From contig JAVBKA010000169.1 of assembly GCA_031546715.1 (NCBI GenBank), positions 1-16,322 of the forward strand: a stretch of DNA of 16,322 nt, in the 5' to 3' direction. Below are positions 1-6,687 of this stretch, in pieces. Below the pieces are notes generated by a model that saw nothing but the letters and a program-made list of their open reading frames with translations, searched no databases and was not told where the DNA came from. Each line of letters opens with the position of its first letter. The stretch's first letter is position 1. The translations under genes and the position numbers were made by a program. The stretch comes from JAVBKA01 sp031546715 (lineage in GTDB: Bacteria > Bacillota > Clostridia > Oscillospirales > UBA929).

Positions 1-82
1 TGTTTCTCCTATTCGTCATAATCGGTCTTTCCCTAGAATTTTTAAGCCTTTCTTCAACGCTAATCTTAACCTGAAATCTCAT
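1..82 (-). CDS. Possible 5' end of an unrecognised minus-strand gene (cut by window edge)
   Basis: Reading leftward from an ATG at 82, the frame stays open for 27 codons to the window edge, starting MRFQVKISVEERLKNS. A modest AAGG lies a few bases upstream. The frame is short enough to be open by chance and I recognise no family. If real, the gene would be divergent from the large gene at 360. This is a weak call resting only on the open frame and the possible ribosome binding site. Confidence 0.22.
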   Translation of the reverse strand, partial: MRFQVKISVEERLKNSRERPIMTNRRN

Positions 83-359
83 CTTTGACCTTAAGTTGTT
101 GACATTACTCTGTGGAGGGGTGCCCAACGGGCGGGGTGGTATAGCCCCAAACATAGCACAATTCCACCAAACCACAACCACCTACAGCCTCAAGCAAATC
201 TCGGCAGAACAAAGTTCGCCTCTACGCACGATTCACCGAAAATGTAGCAACCTCTCAGAGGACGGCAAGAGCAGAGCCCTTGCCCTACGAGAACGCAGCA
301 AAACGTTACAAATACAACCACCCCTCGCAAAACTCCCAAAACTTTTGGAGGTGTAACAG
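83..359. other. Intergenic stretch upstream of the 699-residue protein gene
   Basis: This stretch holds one copy of the GC-rich dispersed repeat (108-140), then about 200 bases without recognisable signals, and finally the ribosome binding site GGAGGTG at 347-353 for the TTG start at 360. More than one forward frame is open across part of it, including one of 86 codons beginning inside the repeat. None has a convincing start, composition or family resemblance, so no gene is called. A TTGACA at 99-104 has no good -10 partner at 17 bp, so no promoter is called either. Confidence 0.5.
108..140 (+). repeat. GC-rich dispersed palindromic repeat, copy A
   Basis: This copy begins CTCTGTGGAGGGGTGCC, has a short variable middle, and ends GCGGGGTGGT. 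The same two conserved blocks flanking a variable palindromic middle occur twice more in the window, at 12678-12719 (inverted) and 12779-12823. Three copies at both ends of a 16-kb window suggest a repeat spread through the genome, of the REP or small non-autonomous element type. No transposase gene is nearby. Confidence 0.7.
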
Positions 360-2459
360 TTGTCTAAAAAATTATGGATTCTAATCCCTCTGCTCTGCAT
401 AGCCGCAGTAATTCTCTTCACCGGTGTTGAAGCCCTGATAAACAGCAGTGTCAAGCCAATCCCCGATTTGCCGGAGACAACTCTTGACGCAGAACGAATG
501 AACGAGGTGTTGTATTACTACTCGCTGGGAGAAAACGCCGAACTGCCAAGCGGTGCACTGTCCGAAGAAACAGTGAACGCCGCTATTACTCCTTCACTTG
601 AGTACATAGACAACCGTTACGACTGCTCTGATTTTCGTGTCAACACCTTGGTGCGCCTGTACTTAGGGTATGAGTACAGGCTTTTTGACAGTACAAAGTC
701 GAAAATTAAAAACACTCTGCTGGACTTTAAATATTGGATGGACCAGGGCGGCAGTGACAGCATGTGCTATTGGTCTGAAAATCATCAGATACTGTTTGCA
801 GTCTGTGAGTACCTAGTGGGTACAAAATTTCCTGACGAAATATTTTTCGTAGACGGCAAAACAGGCAGTCAACATGCTGAAATAGCTGCCAAACGCATAA
901 ATATCTGGATGGAGCAGCGTTTTAAGTACGGCTTTACTGAATGGTATTCTAACAACTATTATCCAGAGGACATTGCCGCCATGAGCAATTTTATCGAGTT
1001 TTCCACCGATGAAGACATGGTGAGCCGCATGAAAATGATTATGGACATTATCTGGTTTGACTTAGCCAGCCAAAGCAGTAAATATACCACTGAGGACGGT
1101 CGGAAATACTACATTTTCCTCTCCGCCAACGGTAGAATGTACGGCGACAACAAGGCAAGCGACGATACAGGCAACCGTCTGCGGCCCTACATTGATTACG
1201 TTATGCAGCCCGACAGCGTTGACACATGGCAGAAAAACACTAACAGTTTTTTCAACTGCTTTAGAATTGCGGTGGACGGAGGTTTTTACGCTGTACCAGA
1301 AGCCATAAGAGCTGTTTTTGAAGACAATACTCCCCAAGTGGTGAAATCCTCTCAATCCCTGAACGTTTCAGAGCTTGAAGACGAAAAGCTTATAGGTTTA
1401 GACGATAATCAGATTATGATGCAATGGAATATGGAATCCTTTACCAACAAAGAGGTTGTCGCCAACACTTTAGAGTATATTTCAAAGAATAAAATGTTTA
1501 GAAATACGTTTTTAAACGACTTCAAAATGATTAATCTCAGCCTGCTAAAATGCACAGGTCTGGCAGGTACAGTCAGCAAAATGCTGAACCCCTCCACCAA
1601 TGGCGCATCCATTCAGCGGGCTAATGTTTACACCTATAAAACCGATAAATATTCCATGTCTACAGCCATGAAATACCACCCAGGAGATTTCGGCGACCAA
1701 CAGCATATTTTCACCGCAAACTTGTCTAACGACCTTTCTATTTTCGCAGGACATCCCGCTCGTGTTCCAGAGAGAGGCTCGTCACCTAACTATTGGGTCG
1801 GGAACGGACGTAACCCCCATTCCGTGCAGGACAAAGGGATAAACATTTCCATCTTTGACGTACCTGAAAAGGCTGGCTTTATGGAACCTCAAATTGTGCA
1901 GTACACTCACGCATATTTTCCCAAGCAGTACTTTGATGAAATAGACGAGAGTTACTTAACCAAGGGCGCAGTTTTCGGACGAAAAGGCGACAATTATGTC
2001 GCAATGCTCACAAACGGCACACTGTCCTACACAGATTTTGACAGCAGCGACCTAAGGCAAAAGGAAAACGCCAACAGAATCAACAAAAATCTAACCGACG
2101 ACTATGACTTGGTTCTGCATAGTGAGGGACTGCATTTCTGGATTACCGAATTATCCTCAAAGGGCGAAAACAGCGATGTTGACTTCGCCGCCTTTAAAAC
2201 CCGAGTTCTGCGCACACCACCTATTTTCAACTTAACTGCAGTAGAATACAGCTCCCAAGGTCGCAAGCTTAATCTTGAATATCAAGGGGATTTTTGGGTA
2301 AATGACGAAAAAGTCACCACAGAGTATGAGCGGTATGAGTCTGCCTACGTAAAGGACGGCTTAGTGCGCCGAAATCCGTCCGAAATAGTCTATTCCGTTG
2401 ACGGCAAGACCTTGACGCTTAATTATCAGCAAAATGTTAGAGTTGAATCGCAAAAATAA
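360..2459 (+). CDS. Large membrane-anchored or secreted protein, possible (alpha/alpha) toroid polysaccharide lyase-like enzyme
   Basis: This is a 699-residue protein from a TTG start with a strong ribosome binding site (GGAGGTG, 6 bases upstream). Residues 5-24 form one hydrophobic segment after a lysine pair, so it is an exported protein or a single-pass membrane protein; the segment lacks a lipobox. Residues about 45-400 look mainly helical and carry aromatic, polar motifs such as YWSENHQ (137-143) and EWYSNNYY (194-201). Residues about 420-690 look beta-rich, with a Gly/Asn/Arg/His-rich stretch near 444-490. A helical toroid followed by a beta-sandwich is the architecture of several polysaccharide lyase and heparinase-like families, and His, Asn and Tyr residues would suit such chemistry. 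That is inference from the general look; I cannot assign a family. No cysteine ladder, S-layer repeats or sortase signal is visible. It is followed directly by the B12 operon promoter, with no terminator seen between them. Confidence 0.85.
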   Translation: MSKKLWILIPLLCIAAVILFTGVEALINSSVKPIPDLPETTLDAERMNEVLYYYSLGENAELPSGALSEETVNAAITPSLEYIDNRYDCSDFRVNTLVRLYLGYEYRLFDSTKSKIKNTLLDFKYWMDQGGSDSMCYWSENHQILFAVCEYLVGTKFPDEIFFVDGKTGSQHAEIAAKRINIWMEQRFKYGFTEWYSNNYYPEDIAAMSNFIEFSTDEDMVSRMKMIMDIIWFDLASQSSKYTTEDGRKYYIFLSANGRMYGDNKASDDTGNRLRPYIDYVMQPDSVDTWQKNTNSFFNCFRIAVDGGFYAVPEAIRAVFEDNTPQVVKSSQSLNVSELEDEKLIGLDDNQIMMQWNMESFTNKEVVANTLEYISKNKMFRNTFLNDFKMINLSLLKCTGLAGTVSKMLNPSTNGASIQRANVYTYKTDKYSMSTAMKYHPGDFGDQQHIFTANLSNDLSIFAGHPARVPERGSSPNYWVGNGRNPHSVQDKGINISIFDVPEKAGFMEPQIVQYTHAYFPKQYFDEIDESYLTKGAVFGRKGDNYVAMLTNGTLSYTDFDSSDLRQKENANRINKNLTDDYDLVLHSEGLHFWITELSSKGENSDVDFAAFKTRVLRTPPIFNLTAVEYSSQGRKLNLEYQGDFWVNDEKVTTEYERYESAYVKDGLVRRNPSEIVYSVDGKTLTLNYQQNVRVESQK

Positions 2460-2464
2460 AACTG

Positions 2465-2493
2465 TTGACACAGCACTCTTTATCATGTACAAT
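2465..2493 (+). promoter_or_regulatory. Sigma-A promoter of the B12 uptake operon
   Basis: A perfect -35 TTGACA (2465-2470) is separated by exactly 17 bp from a -10 TACAAT (2488-2493). Transcription should start near 2500, just ahead of the cobalamin riboswitch, so the riboswitch would lie at the 5' end of the transcript as expected. Confidence 0.85.
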
Positions 2494-2511
2494 TTTCAAG
2501 AATTGAATATC

Positions 2512-2712
2512 AATCGACAATGGTGCGAGCTTTAGTGACAGTTTTTCACTAAGCACGATAATAGGGAATCAGGTTTAAATCCTGAGCAGTCCTGCTGCCG
2601 TAATGATAGAGCGGTTTTCACGTTCGGTTTTCACTGAACAGCCACTGAACAAGCAATTGTTTGGGAAGGCGTAAAACTTGCGATGATGTCTGAGCCGGAA
2701 TACCTGCCTTGT
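2512..2712 (+). ncRNA. Cobalamin riboswitch (adenosylcobalamin class, Rfam RF00174 type)
   Basis: Signature blocks of the family appear in order. There is a hairpin GCTTTAGTGA/TCACTAAGC near 2529-2554, then AATAGGGAATC with GGTTTAAATCC (2561-2582), then GAGCAG..CCTGCTGCCGTAA (about 2584-2603). These are followed by GCCACTG (2641), GGGAAGGC (2663-2670), GCGATGA (2680-2686), and GAGCCGGAATACCTGCC (2692-2708), which closes the outer stem. They match the order seen in the E. coli btuB leader. The element precedes a BtuFCD-type transporter and should repress it when B12 is plentiful. Outer boundaries are approximate. Confidence 0.93.
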
Positions 2713-2716
2713 TTTT

Positions 2717-2731
2717 AACGGCTTTGCCGTT
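2717..2731 (+). promoter_or_regulatory. Small hairpin just after the riboswitch core
   Basis: AACGGC-TTT-GCCGTT forms a 6-bp stem with a 3-base loop immediately 3' of the riboswitch. It may belong to the expression platform, but I could not identify a convincing alternative pairing with the downstream terminator-like stem. Confidence 0.4.
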
Positions 2732-2829
2732 ACTGTATTGGCTTCACAGAGTATGGGGCGCATATAGGTTTATTGTGAATTTACGGCTGTGCTTGTGCAG
2801 CAGTACCTCACGATTGCCTTGTTTATGTG

Positions 2830-2862
2830 CAGCCTCGGCTTAATTGCCGGGGCTGATTTTAT
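2830..2862 (+). terminator. Terminator-like hairpin in the B12 operon leader (candidate riboswitch expression platform)
   Basis: CAGCCTCGGC (2830-2839) pairs with GCCGGGGCTG (2846-2855), giving a 10-bp GC-rich stem with one G-U pair and a 6-base loop, followed by ATTTTAT. The T-run is short, so termination may be partial. Its position between riboswitch and btuF fits premature termination when B12 is bound; this is inferred. Confidence 0.6.
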
Positions 2863-2870
2863 ACTAATCA

Positions 2871-2907
2871 CTTATTAAAAACCGCAATCTTTTCGGTTTT
2901 TAATAAG
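2871..2907 (+). promoter_or_regulatory. Second leader hairpin, perfect 14-bp AT-rich stem ahead of the btuF ribosome binding site
   Basis: CTTATTAAAAACCG (2871-2884) and CGGTTTTTAATAAG (2894-2907) are exact inverted repeats around a 9-base loop. The 3' arm contains TTTTT, so a shorter CCG-based stem could act as a weak terminator. It could also protect the mRNA end or be a protein-binding palindrome. It lies about 24 bases upstream of the ribosome binding site. Confidence 0.6.
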
Positions 2908-2943
2908 CGAATAGTATTATACAAAATTTTAGGAGAAATGAAA

Positions 2944-3957
2944 ATGAAAAACAAAATCGCCGCACTGCTTCTTTCCGTAGTTCTGCTGACTGCACTGGCT
3001 GCTTGCGCCGCCACACCCTCTGCGTCGCCCTCTGACTCCCCTTCCCAATCAAGCGAAGTCTCGCCATCCCAATCGCCGTCAACCACTTCCGCTTCCCCGT
3101 CACCTACTGAGCAATCGCCCAGTCCCGCAAAGGTTGTGGACACTGACCGTGAAGGAAACCCTATTACATTACCTGACGAGATTAACACCGTAATGGTAAT
3201 CGGACCGTCAACTGCCGAAATGCTTGCAGGTCTTGGACTAGTGGATAAAATCGTTATTGCGGACCAGTTTTGTGCAAATGTAGAAGGTATTAAAAGCGAT
3301 TTTCTGGTTTTTGATATGAAAACGCCTGATGTGGAGTCAATTATTTCCATGAAGCCTGATGTTCTGTTTGTAACAGGAATGATTGCCGCCAGCGGAGAAG
3401 ACCCCTACAAGCCGTTTAAAGACGCGGGAATTTGCGTGATTTACATTCCCACCAGCAGCACAATTCAAGCGATAAAAGACGATATCCGCTTCGTCGCTGA
3501 TGTTATGGGTGTACCCGAAAAAAGCGAAGCCTTGATTAAGTCTATGGACGACGAAATCAATGCGATTAAAGCCATCGGCGACACTATTACAGAGAAAAAG
3601 ACCGTCTATTTTGAAATCAGCTCCGCTCCGTATATGTACAGCTTCGGTACAGGCGTGTATTTGGACGAACTTCTGACTATTTTAGGCGCAAAAAACGCAT
3701 TAGGTGACCAAACCTCTTGGGTTGCAGTCGCTGATGAAGCAATCCTGGAAGTAAATCCTGATGTAATTCTGACAAATGTAAACTATATAGATAATCCTGT
3801 GGACGAAATAAAGTCAAGAGCAGGTTGGGATGCGCTGAACGCCTTAAAAAATAACACCGTGTATTACATCGATACCGACGATAGCAGTCAACCCTGCCAA
3901 AACATAGTAAAAGCCTTGAGGGAAATGGCAAAGGCCATATATCCCGATAAGTACTAA
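2944..3957 (+). CDS. btuF: Cobalamin ABC transporter substrate-binding lipoprotein (BtuF-like)
   Basis: This protein captures B12 or related corrinoids outside the cell and hands them to BtuCD. It opens with a lipoprotein signal peptide: a lysine-rich start, a hydrophobic run and the lipobox LAAC, with the lipidated cysteine at residue 21. A Ser/Pro/Thr-rich flexible linker follows to about residue 62, then a FecB/BtuF-type periplasmic-binding domain (from KVVDTDREGNPITLP onward) that includes the usual VIGPSTAEMLAGLGL segment. Two in-frame ATGs exist, at 2938 and 2944. AGGAG at 2931-2935 is 8 bases from the second but only 2 from the first, so 2944 is preferred. B12 specificity rests on the upstream cobalamin riboswitch rather than on recognised binding residues. 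A cobinamide or other corrinoid preference remains possible. Confidence 0.88.
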   Translation: MKNKIAALLLSVVLLTALAACAATPSASPSDSPSQSSEVSPSQSPSTTSASPSPTEQSPSPAKVVDTDREGNPITLPDEINTVMVIGPSTAEMLAGLGLVDKIVIADQFCANVEGIKSDFLVFDMKTPDVESIISMKPDVLFVTGMIAASGEDPYKPFKDAGICVIYIPTSSTIQAIKDDIRFVADVMGVPEKSEALIKSMDDEINAIKAIGDTITEKKTVYFEISSAPYMYSFGTGVYLDELLTILGAKNALGDQTSWVAVADEAILEVNPDVILTNVNYIDNPVDEIKSRAGWDALNALKNNTVYYIDTDDSSQPCQNIVKALREMAKAIYPDKY

Positions 3958-3958
3958 G

Positions 3959-4066
3959 GTGAAGCCCAAAGTGCGGACAACGTCCGCCGTAAATAGCGTG
4001 AAGCCCAAAGTGCGGACAACGTCCGCCGAAAATGACGCAAAATCCGAGGTGCAGACAACGTCCGCC
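3959..4066 (+). repeat. Three in-frame 30-bp palindrome-bearing repeats with 39-bp period
   Basis: Copies lie at 3959-3988, 3998-4027 and 4037-4066. The first two are identical over 30 bases; the third differs at 7 positions. Nine-base spacers keep the reading frame. Each full copy contains the palindrome GCGGAC-AAC-GTCCGC (3973-3987 in copy 1), and the third has one mismatch in it. The unit encodes a KPKVRTTSA-type peptide at the start of BtuC. Confidence 0.9.
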
Positions 4067-5089
4067 CTTAGCTTAAAGCTCAAAATTTTAATAGCCATAA
4101 TCCTTGGTATTGCGTCACTAATTCTTGCCGTGGCGATTGGCAGTGTCAACGTACCGCCTGCGCAAATTATCTCCGTTGTGGTACATAAGCTGTTTGGAGC
4201 TAATCTAACCGAGGGTATTCAAGACACCACGGTTTCAATTATTTGGAATCTTCGTCTGCCTCGTGCGCTGCTCGCCTTTGTGGTGGGCAGTGCGCTGTCG
4301 GTGAGCGGTGCGATTATGCAGTCGGTGCTCAAGAACCCCTTGGCGTCCTCCTATACCTTGGGAGTATCCTCGGGAGCGTCACTGGGAGCAGGGCTTGTAA
4401 TTCTTATGGGAATTACGCTACCCTTTGCCAATATGCTGACACTGCCGATTATGGGCTTCGCCTTTGGCTTGGGTACGATTTTCATCGCCATTGGTTTTGC
4501 ATCACGAGTTGACGGCAGACTTGAAAACAACACAATTATTTTGACGGGAATGGTTATTTCCCTCTTTACAAATGCAATTATAACCATTATGGCGGCAATG
4601 GCGAGAGACCAGATTCAGCGGCTGATATACTGGCAAATGGGCAGCTTTTCACTAAAGGATTGGTCAACAATTATAGTGTTAGCACCTATTGCCATTGCGG
4701 GGGTCTTATTTGTTCTCCATTATAACAGAGAGCTGGACATGCTGACCTTTGGTGAGGAACAGGCAAAAACCATGGGCGTGAACACTAAAAGAGTTAAATG
4801 GATTTTGCTCATTACCTCCGCGGCTATGACAGGCAGCGCAATATCCTTTGTGGGGATAATCGGCTTTGTGGACTTGGTTGCGCCCCATATTGTCAGGAAA
4901 ATCTTCGGCTCGTCTCACAGGGTTGTGATACCTATGTCGGCTGTGGTGGGCGGAACGTTTATGGTGCTTTGTGACCTTGTGGCAAGAACCCTTATTCCAA
5001 AGCAGGATTTACCCGTTGGGGCAGTGACTGCTCTTATCGGCGCACCGTTTTTTGCGTATGTATATTTTAGTAAGCGGAAGGCTTCTTAA
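3959..5089 (+). CDS. btuC: Cobalamin ABC transporter permease (BtuC, FecCD family) with repeated N-terminal extension
   Basis: This is the membrane channel of the B12 importer. From about residue 40 it is a typical FecCD/BtuC permease with multiple membrane segments. It carries the conserved block LRLPRALLAFVVGSALSVSG, followed by NPLASSYTLGVSSGASLG, and near the end GFVDLVAPHIVR. Without the first 40 residues the length is about 336, normal for the family. The extension is three copies of a K-P-K-V-R-T-T-S-A-like unit encoded by a 39-bp tandem repeat. The GTG start lies one base after the btuF stop. No good ribosome binding site precedes it, so translation is probably coupled to btuF. No other convincing start exists before the first membrane segment. 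The extension could be cytosolic and dispensable; its function is unknown. Confidence 0.88.
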   Translation: MKPKVRTTSAVNSVKPKVRTTSAENDAKSEVQTTSALSLKLKILIAIILGIASLILAVAIGSVNVPPAQIISVVVHKLFGANLTEGIQDTTVSIIWNLRLPRALLAFVVGSALSVSGAIMQSVLKNPLASSYTLGVSSGASLGAGLVILMGITLPFANMLTLPIMGFAFGLGTIFIAIGFASRVDGRLENNTIILTGMVISLFTNAIITIMAAMARDQIQRLIYWQMGSFSLKDWSTIIVLAPIAIAGVLFVLHYNRELDMLTFGEEQAKTMGVNTKRVKWILLITSAAMTGSAISFVGIIGFVDLVAPHIVRKIFGSSHRVVIPMSAVVGGTFMVLCDLVARTLIPKQDLPVGAVTALIGAPFFAYVYFSKRKAS

Positions 5090-5095
5090 AGGACG

Positions 5096-5878
5096 GTGAT
5101 GGGTATGCTAAAGGTAAATAATATTTCTGTTGGTTACGGCAAGGTAGAGGTAGTCAAAAATCTGTCCTTCGAGGTACAGCGCAATTGTAATCTCAGCATA
5201 ATAGGTCCTAACGGCTGCGGAAAAACTACGCTTTTAAAAGCCATTGCCAACATTTTGCCCTTTCAAGGCGATATTTGTATCGAAGGTCAGCCTTTAAACA
5301 AGATGAAGCAACGGGAAATTTCCAGAAAAATCGCCTTTATGAGTCAATCCTCTGGAGTATATTTTTCATACAGTATTTTTGAAACCGTAATGATGGGGCG
5401 TTACCTCCACATTAAGGACGGCGTCTTTGGCACGCCGTCAGAGGAGGACAGGGCATATGTCCTTAAGTGTCTGCGGGCTGTTGACTTAGAAGGCGTGAAG
5501 GACAAGGAAATTACAAAGCTCTCAGGCGGTCAGCTTCAGCGGGTTTTTCTTGCCAGAGCCTTAGCTCAGCAGCCAGACATTATTTTGCTGGACGAACCCA
5601 CAAATCATCTTGACCTTAAATTTCAAATAGAGCTAATCGAGTACCTAAACGAATGGACAACGCAAGAAAACCACTGCGTAATCGGGGTATTGCATGACTT
5701 GAATCTTGCAATGCGCCTAAGCGAGCGGATTCTCGTGATGAAGGACGGTCAGGTGGCAGCTATAGGGAAAATCGGCGAGACCATCTCAGGGGAGTTACTC
5801 AAGGATGTATATGATATAGATGTTGTGGAGTATTTCAAAGACTCACTTACCAAGTGGGAAGGGCTAAGCTCGCGGTGA
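5096..5878 (+). CDS. btuD: Cobalamin ABC transporter ATP-binding protein (BtuD-like)
   Basis: This is the cytosolic ATPase that powers B12 import with the preceding permease. All ABC motifs are present: Walker A GPNGCGKTT (37-45), signature LSGGQLQR (142-149), Walker B IILLDE (162-167) with the D-loop NHLDL, and the switch histidine in VLHDLN (His200). The length of 260 is normal. It begins 6 bases after btuC. GTG 5096, ATG 5099 and ATG 5105 are all in frame; AAAGGA at 5088-5093 favours 5099, and 5105 would give the usual MLKVNNISVGYG start. The choice changes only three residues. Sequence alone does not separate B12 from iron-siderophore ATPases; the riboswitch and neighbours do. Confidence 0.9.
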   Translation: MMGMLKVNNISVGYGKVEVVKNLSFEVQRNCNLSIIGPNGCGKTTLLKAIANILPFQGDICIEGQPLNKMKQREISRKIAFMSQSSGVYFSYSIFETVMMGRYLHIKDGVFGTPSEEDRAYVLKCLRAVDLEGVKDKEITKLSGGQLQRVFLARALAQQPDIILLDEPTNHLDLKFQIELIEYLNEWTTQENHCVIGVLHDLNLAMRLSERILVMKDGQVAAIGKIGETISGELLKDVYDIDVVEYFKDSLTKWEGLSSR

Positions 5879-5920
5879 AGTTCGGCGAAGCTCTGTAACT
5901 CATTAAGAAGGAGCACTATT

Positions 5921-6583
5921 ATGCATGAATTAAGCGGAAAACGGTTTGTCGCCTCCTACAGCGGCGGTAAGGACAGCGTACTGGCGTTACACAGAGCAAA
6001 AAAGCTGGGACTTGTGCCTATAAAGCTGATAACCACATACAACACCGACCTTAACAGGTCATGGTTTCACGGCATTCCTGAGCCCCTTCTCAAGAGAACG
6101 GCAGATTCCCTCGCTCTGCCTATAGAGCTAATAAAAACCTCCGGCGCAGAATACGAGAAAAACTTTGAAAATGCTCTGTCCGCTGCAAAGTATGACGGCG
6201 CAGAGGTTTGCATTTTCGGCGATATTGACATTGACGAACATCTTGAGTGGTGCTCTGCAAGATGCAGAAACGTTGGGATAACACCGTTTTTCCCTCTTTG
6301 GCAGGAGGAGCGAAAAAAACTTGTGTACGAATTTGTAGAGGCGGGATATTCCGCTATAATTACAACAATTGACACATCTCGTATGTCCGCTGAGCTATTA
6401 GGGCACAAGCTAGATGCGAAAACCCTTGCAGAAATTGAAAAAAGCGGCGTTGACGTCTGCGGTGAAAACGGCGAATACCATACTTTTGTATATGACGGAC
6501 CGATGTTTACACAGAAGGTGCGCTTTTCCTGCGGTGAAGCCATAACCCTTGATAAATATGCGATTATGCCCTTGCTTGTTTAG
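5921..6583 (+). CDS. DUF71/COG2102 ATP-pyrophosphatase (Dph6-like PP-loop protein), probable B12 salvage role
   Basis: This 220-residue adenine nucleotide alpha-hydrolase-type protein is likely to activate a carboxylate or amide-forming substrate with ATP. The PP-loop SYSGGKDS is at residues 12-19. A conserved acidic segment FGDIDIDEHLEW lies mid-protein, and the family C-terminal motif CGENGEYHTFVYDGPMF is near the end. In archaea and eukaryotes the family makes diphthamide, which bacteria lack. Published comparative genomics placed a bacterial branch next to B12 transport genes and proposed a role in B12 salvage. Here it is the fourth gene behind btuFCD, 42 bases after btuD, with its own AAGGAG site (5908-5913) and no terminator in between, so it should share the riboswitch control. 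The exact reaction is not known to me. Confidence 0.85.
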   Translation: MHELSGKRFVASYSGGKDSVLALHRAKKLGLVPIKLITTYNTDLNRSWFHGIPEPLLKRTADSLALPIELIKTSGAEYEKNFENALSAAKYDGAEVCIFGDIDIDEHLEWCSARCRNVGITPFFPLWQEERKKLVYEFVEAGYSAIITTIDTSRMSAELLGHKLDAKTLAEIEKSGVDVCGENGEYHTFVYDGPMFTQKVRFSCGEAITLDKYAIMPLLV

Positions 6584-6622
6584 TCTCGCTTGCGAAAAAT
6601 CTGGACAGTGGTGCGCCTGCCT

Positions 6623-6664
6623 AAAAACGCCGGATAGATTGGAAAATCCAATCTATCCGGCGTT
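6623..6664 (-). terminator. Strong intrinsic terminator between convergent genes, T-run on the minus strand
   Basis: A perfect 17-bp stem joins 6626-6642 and 6648-6664 around a 5-base loop. Read on the minus strand it is followed by a T-run (complement of 6623-6627), making it the terminator of the family 2 glycoside hydrolase gene, whose stop codon is about 24 bases upstream. On the plus strand no T-run follows, but the stem may still stop or stabilise the B12 operon transcript. Confidence 0.85.
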
Positions 6665-6687
6665 GTAGCTATGAGCATAGTTTTATC

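Noticed and set aside
96..356. An 86-codon forward frame upstream of the 699-residue protein gene
   Set aside because: It starts inside the dispersed repeat, has no ribosome binding site, and its translation resembles no family. Another forward frame is also open over much of the same stretch.
3959..4066. The tandem repeats as a CRISPR array
   Set aside because: There are only three copies, the 9-base spacers are far too short, the repeats are coding and in frame, and no cas genes are nearby.
4243..4512. Alternative-frame open reading frames inside btuC and the other large genes
   Set aside because: They lie wholly within well-supported genes in other frames and show no start signals or family features.
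5921..6583. Diphthamide synthesis (Dph6) as the function of the DUF71 protein
   Set aside because: Diphthamide is made in archaea and eukaryotes, not bacteria, and the gene sits in a B12 operon.
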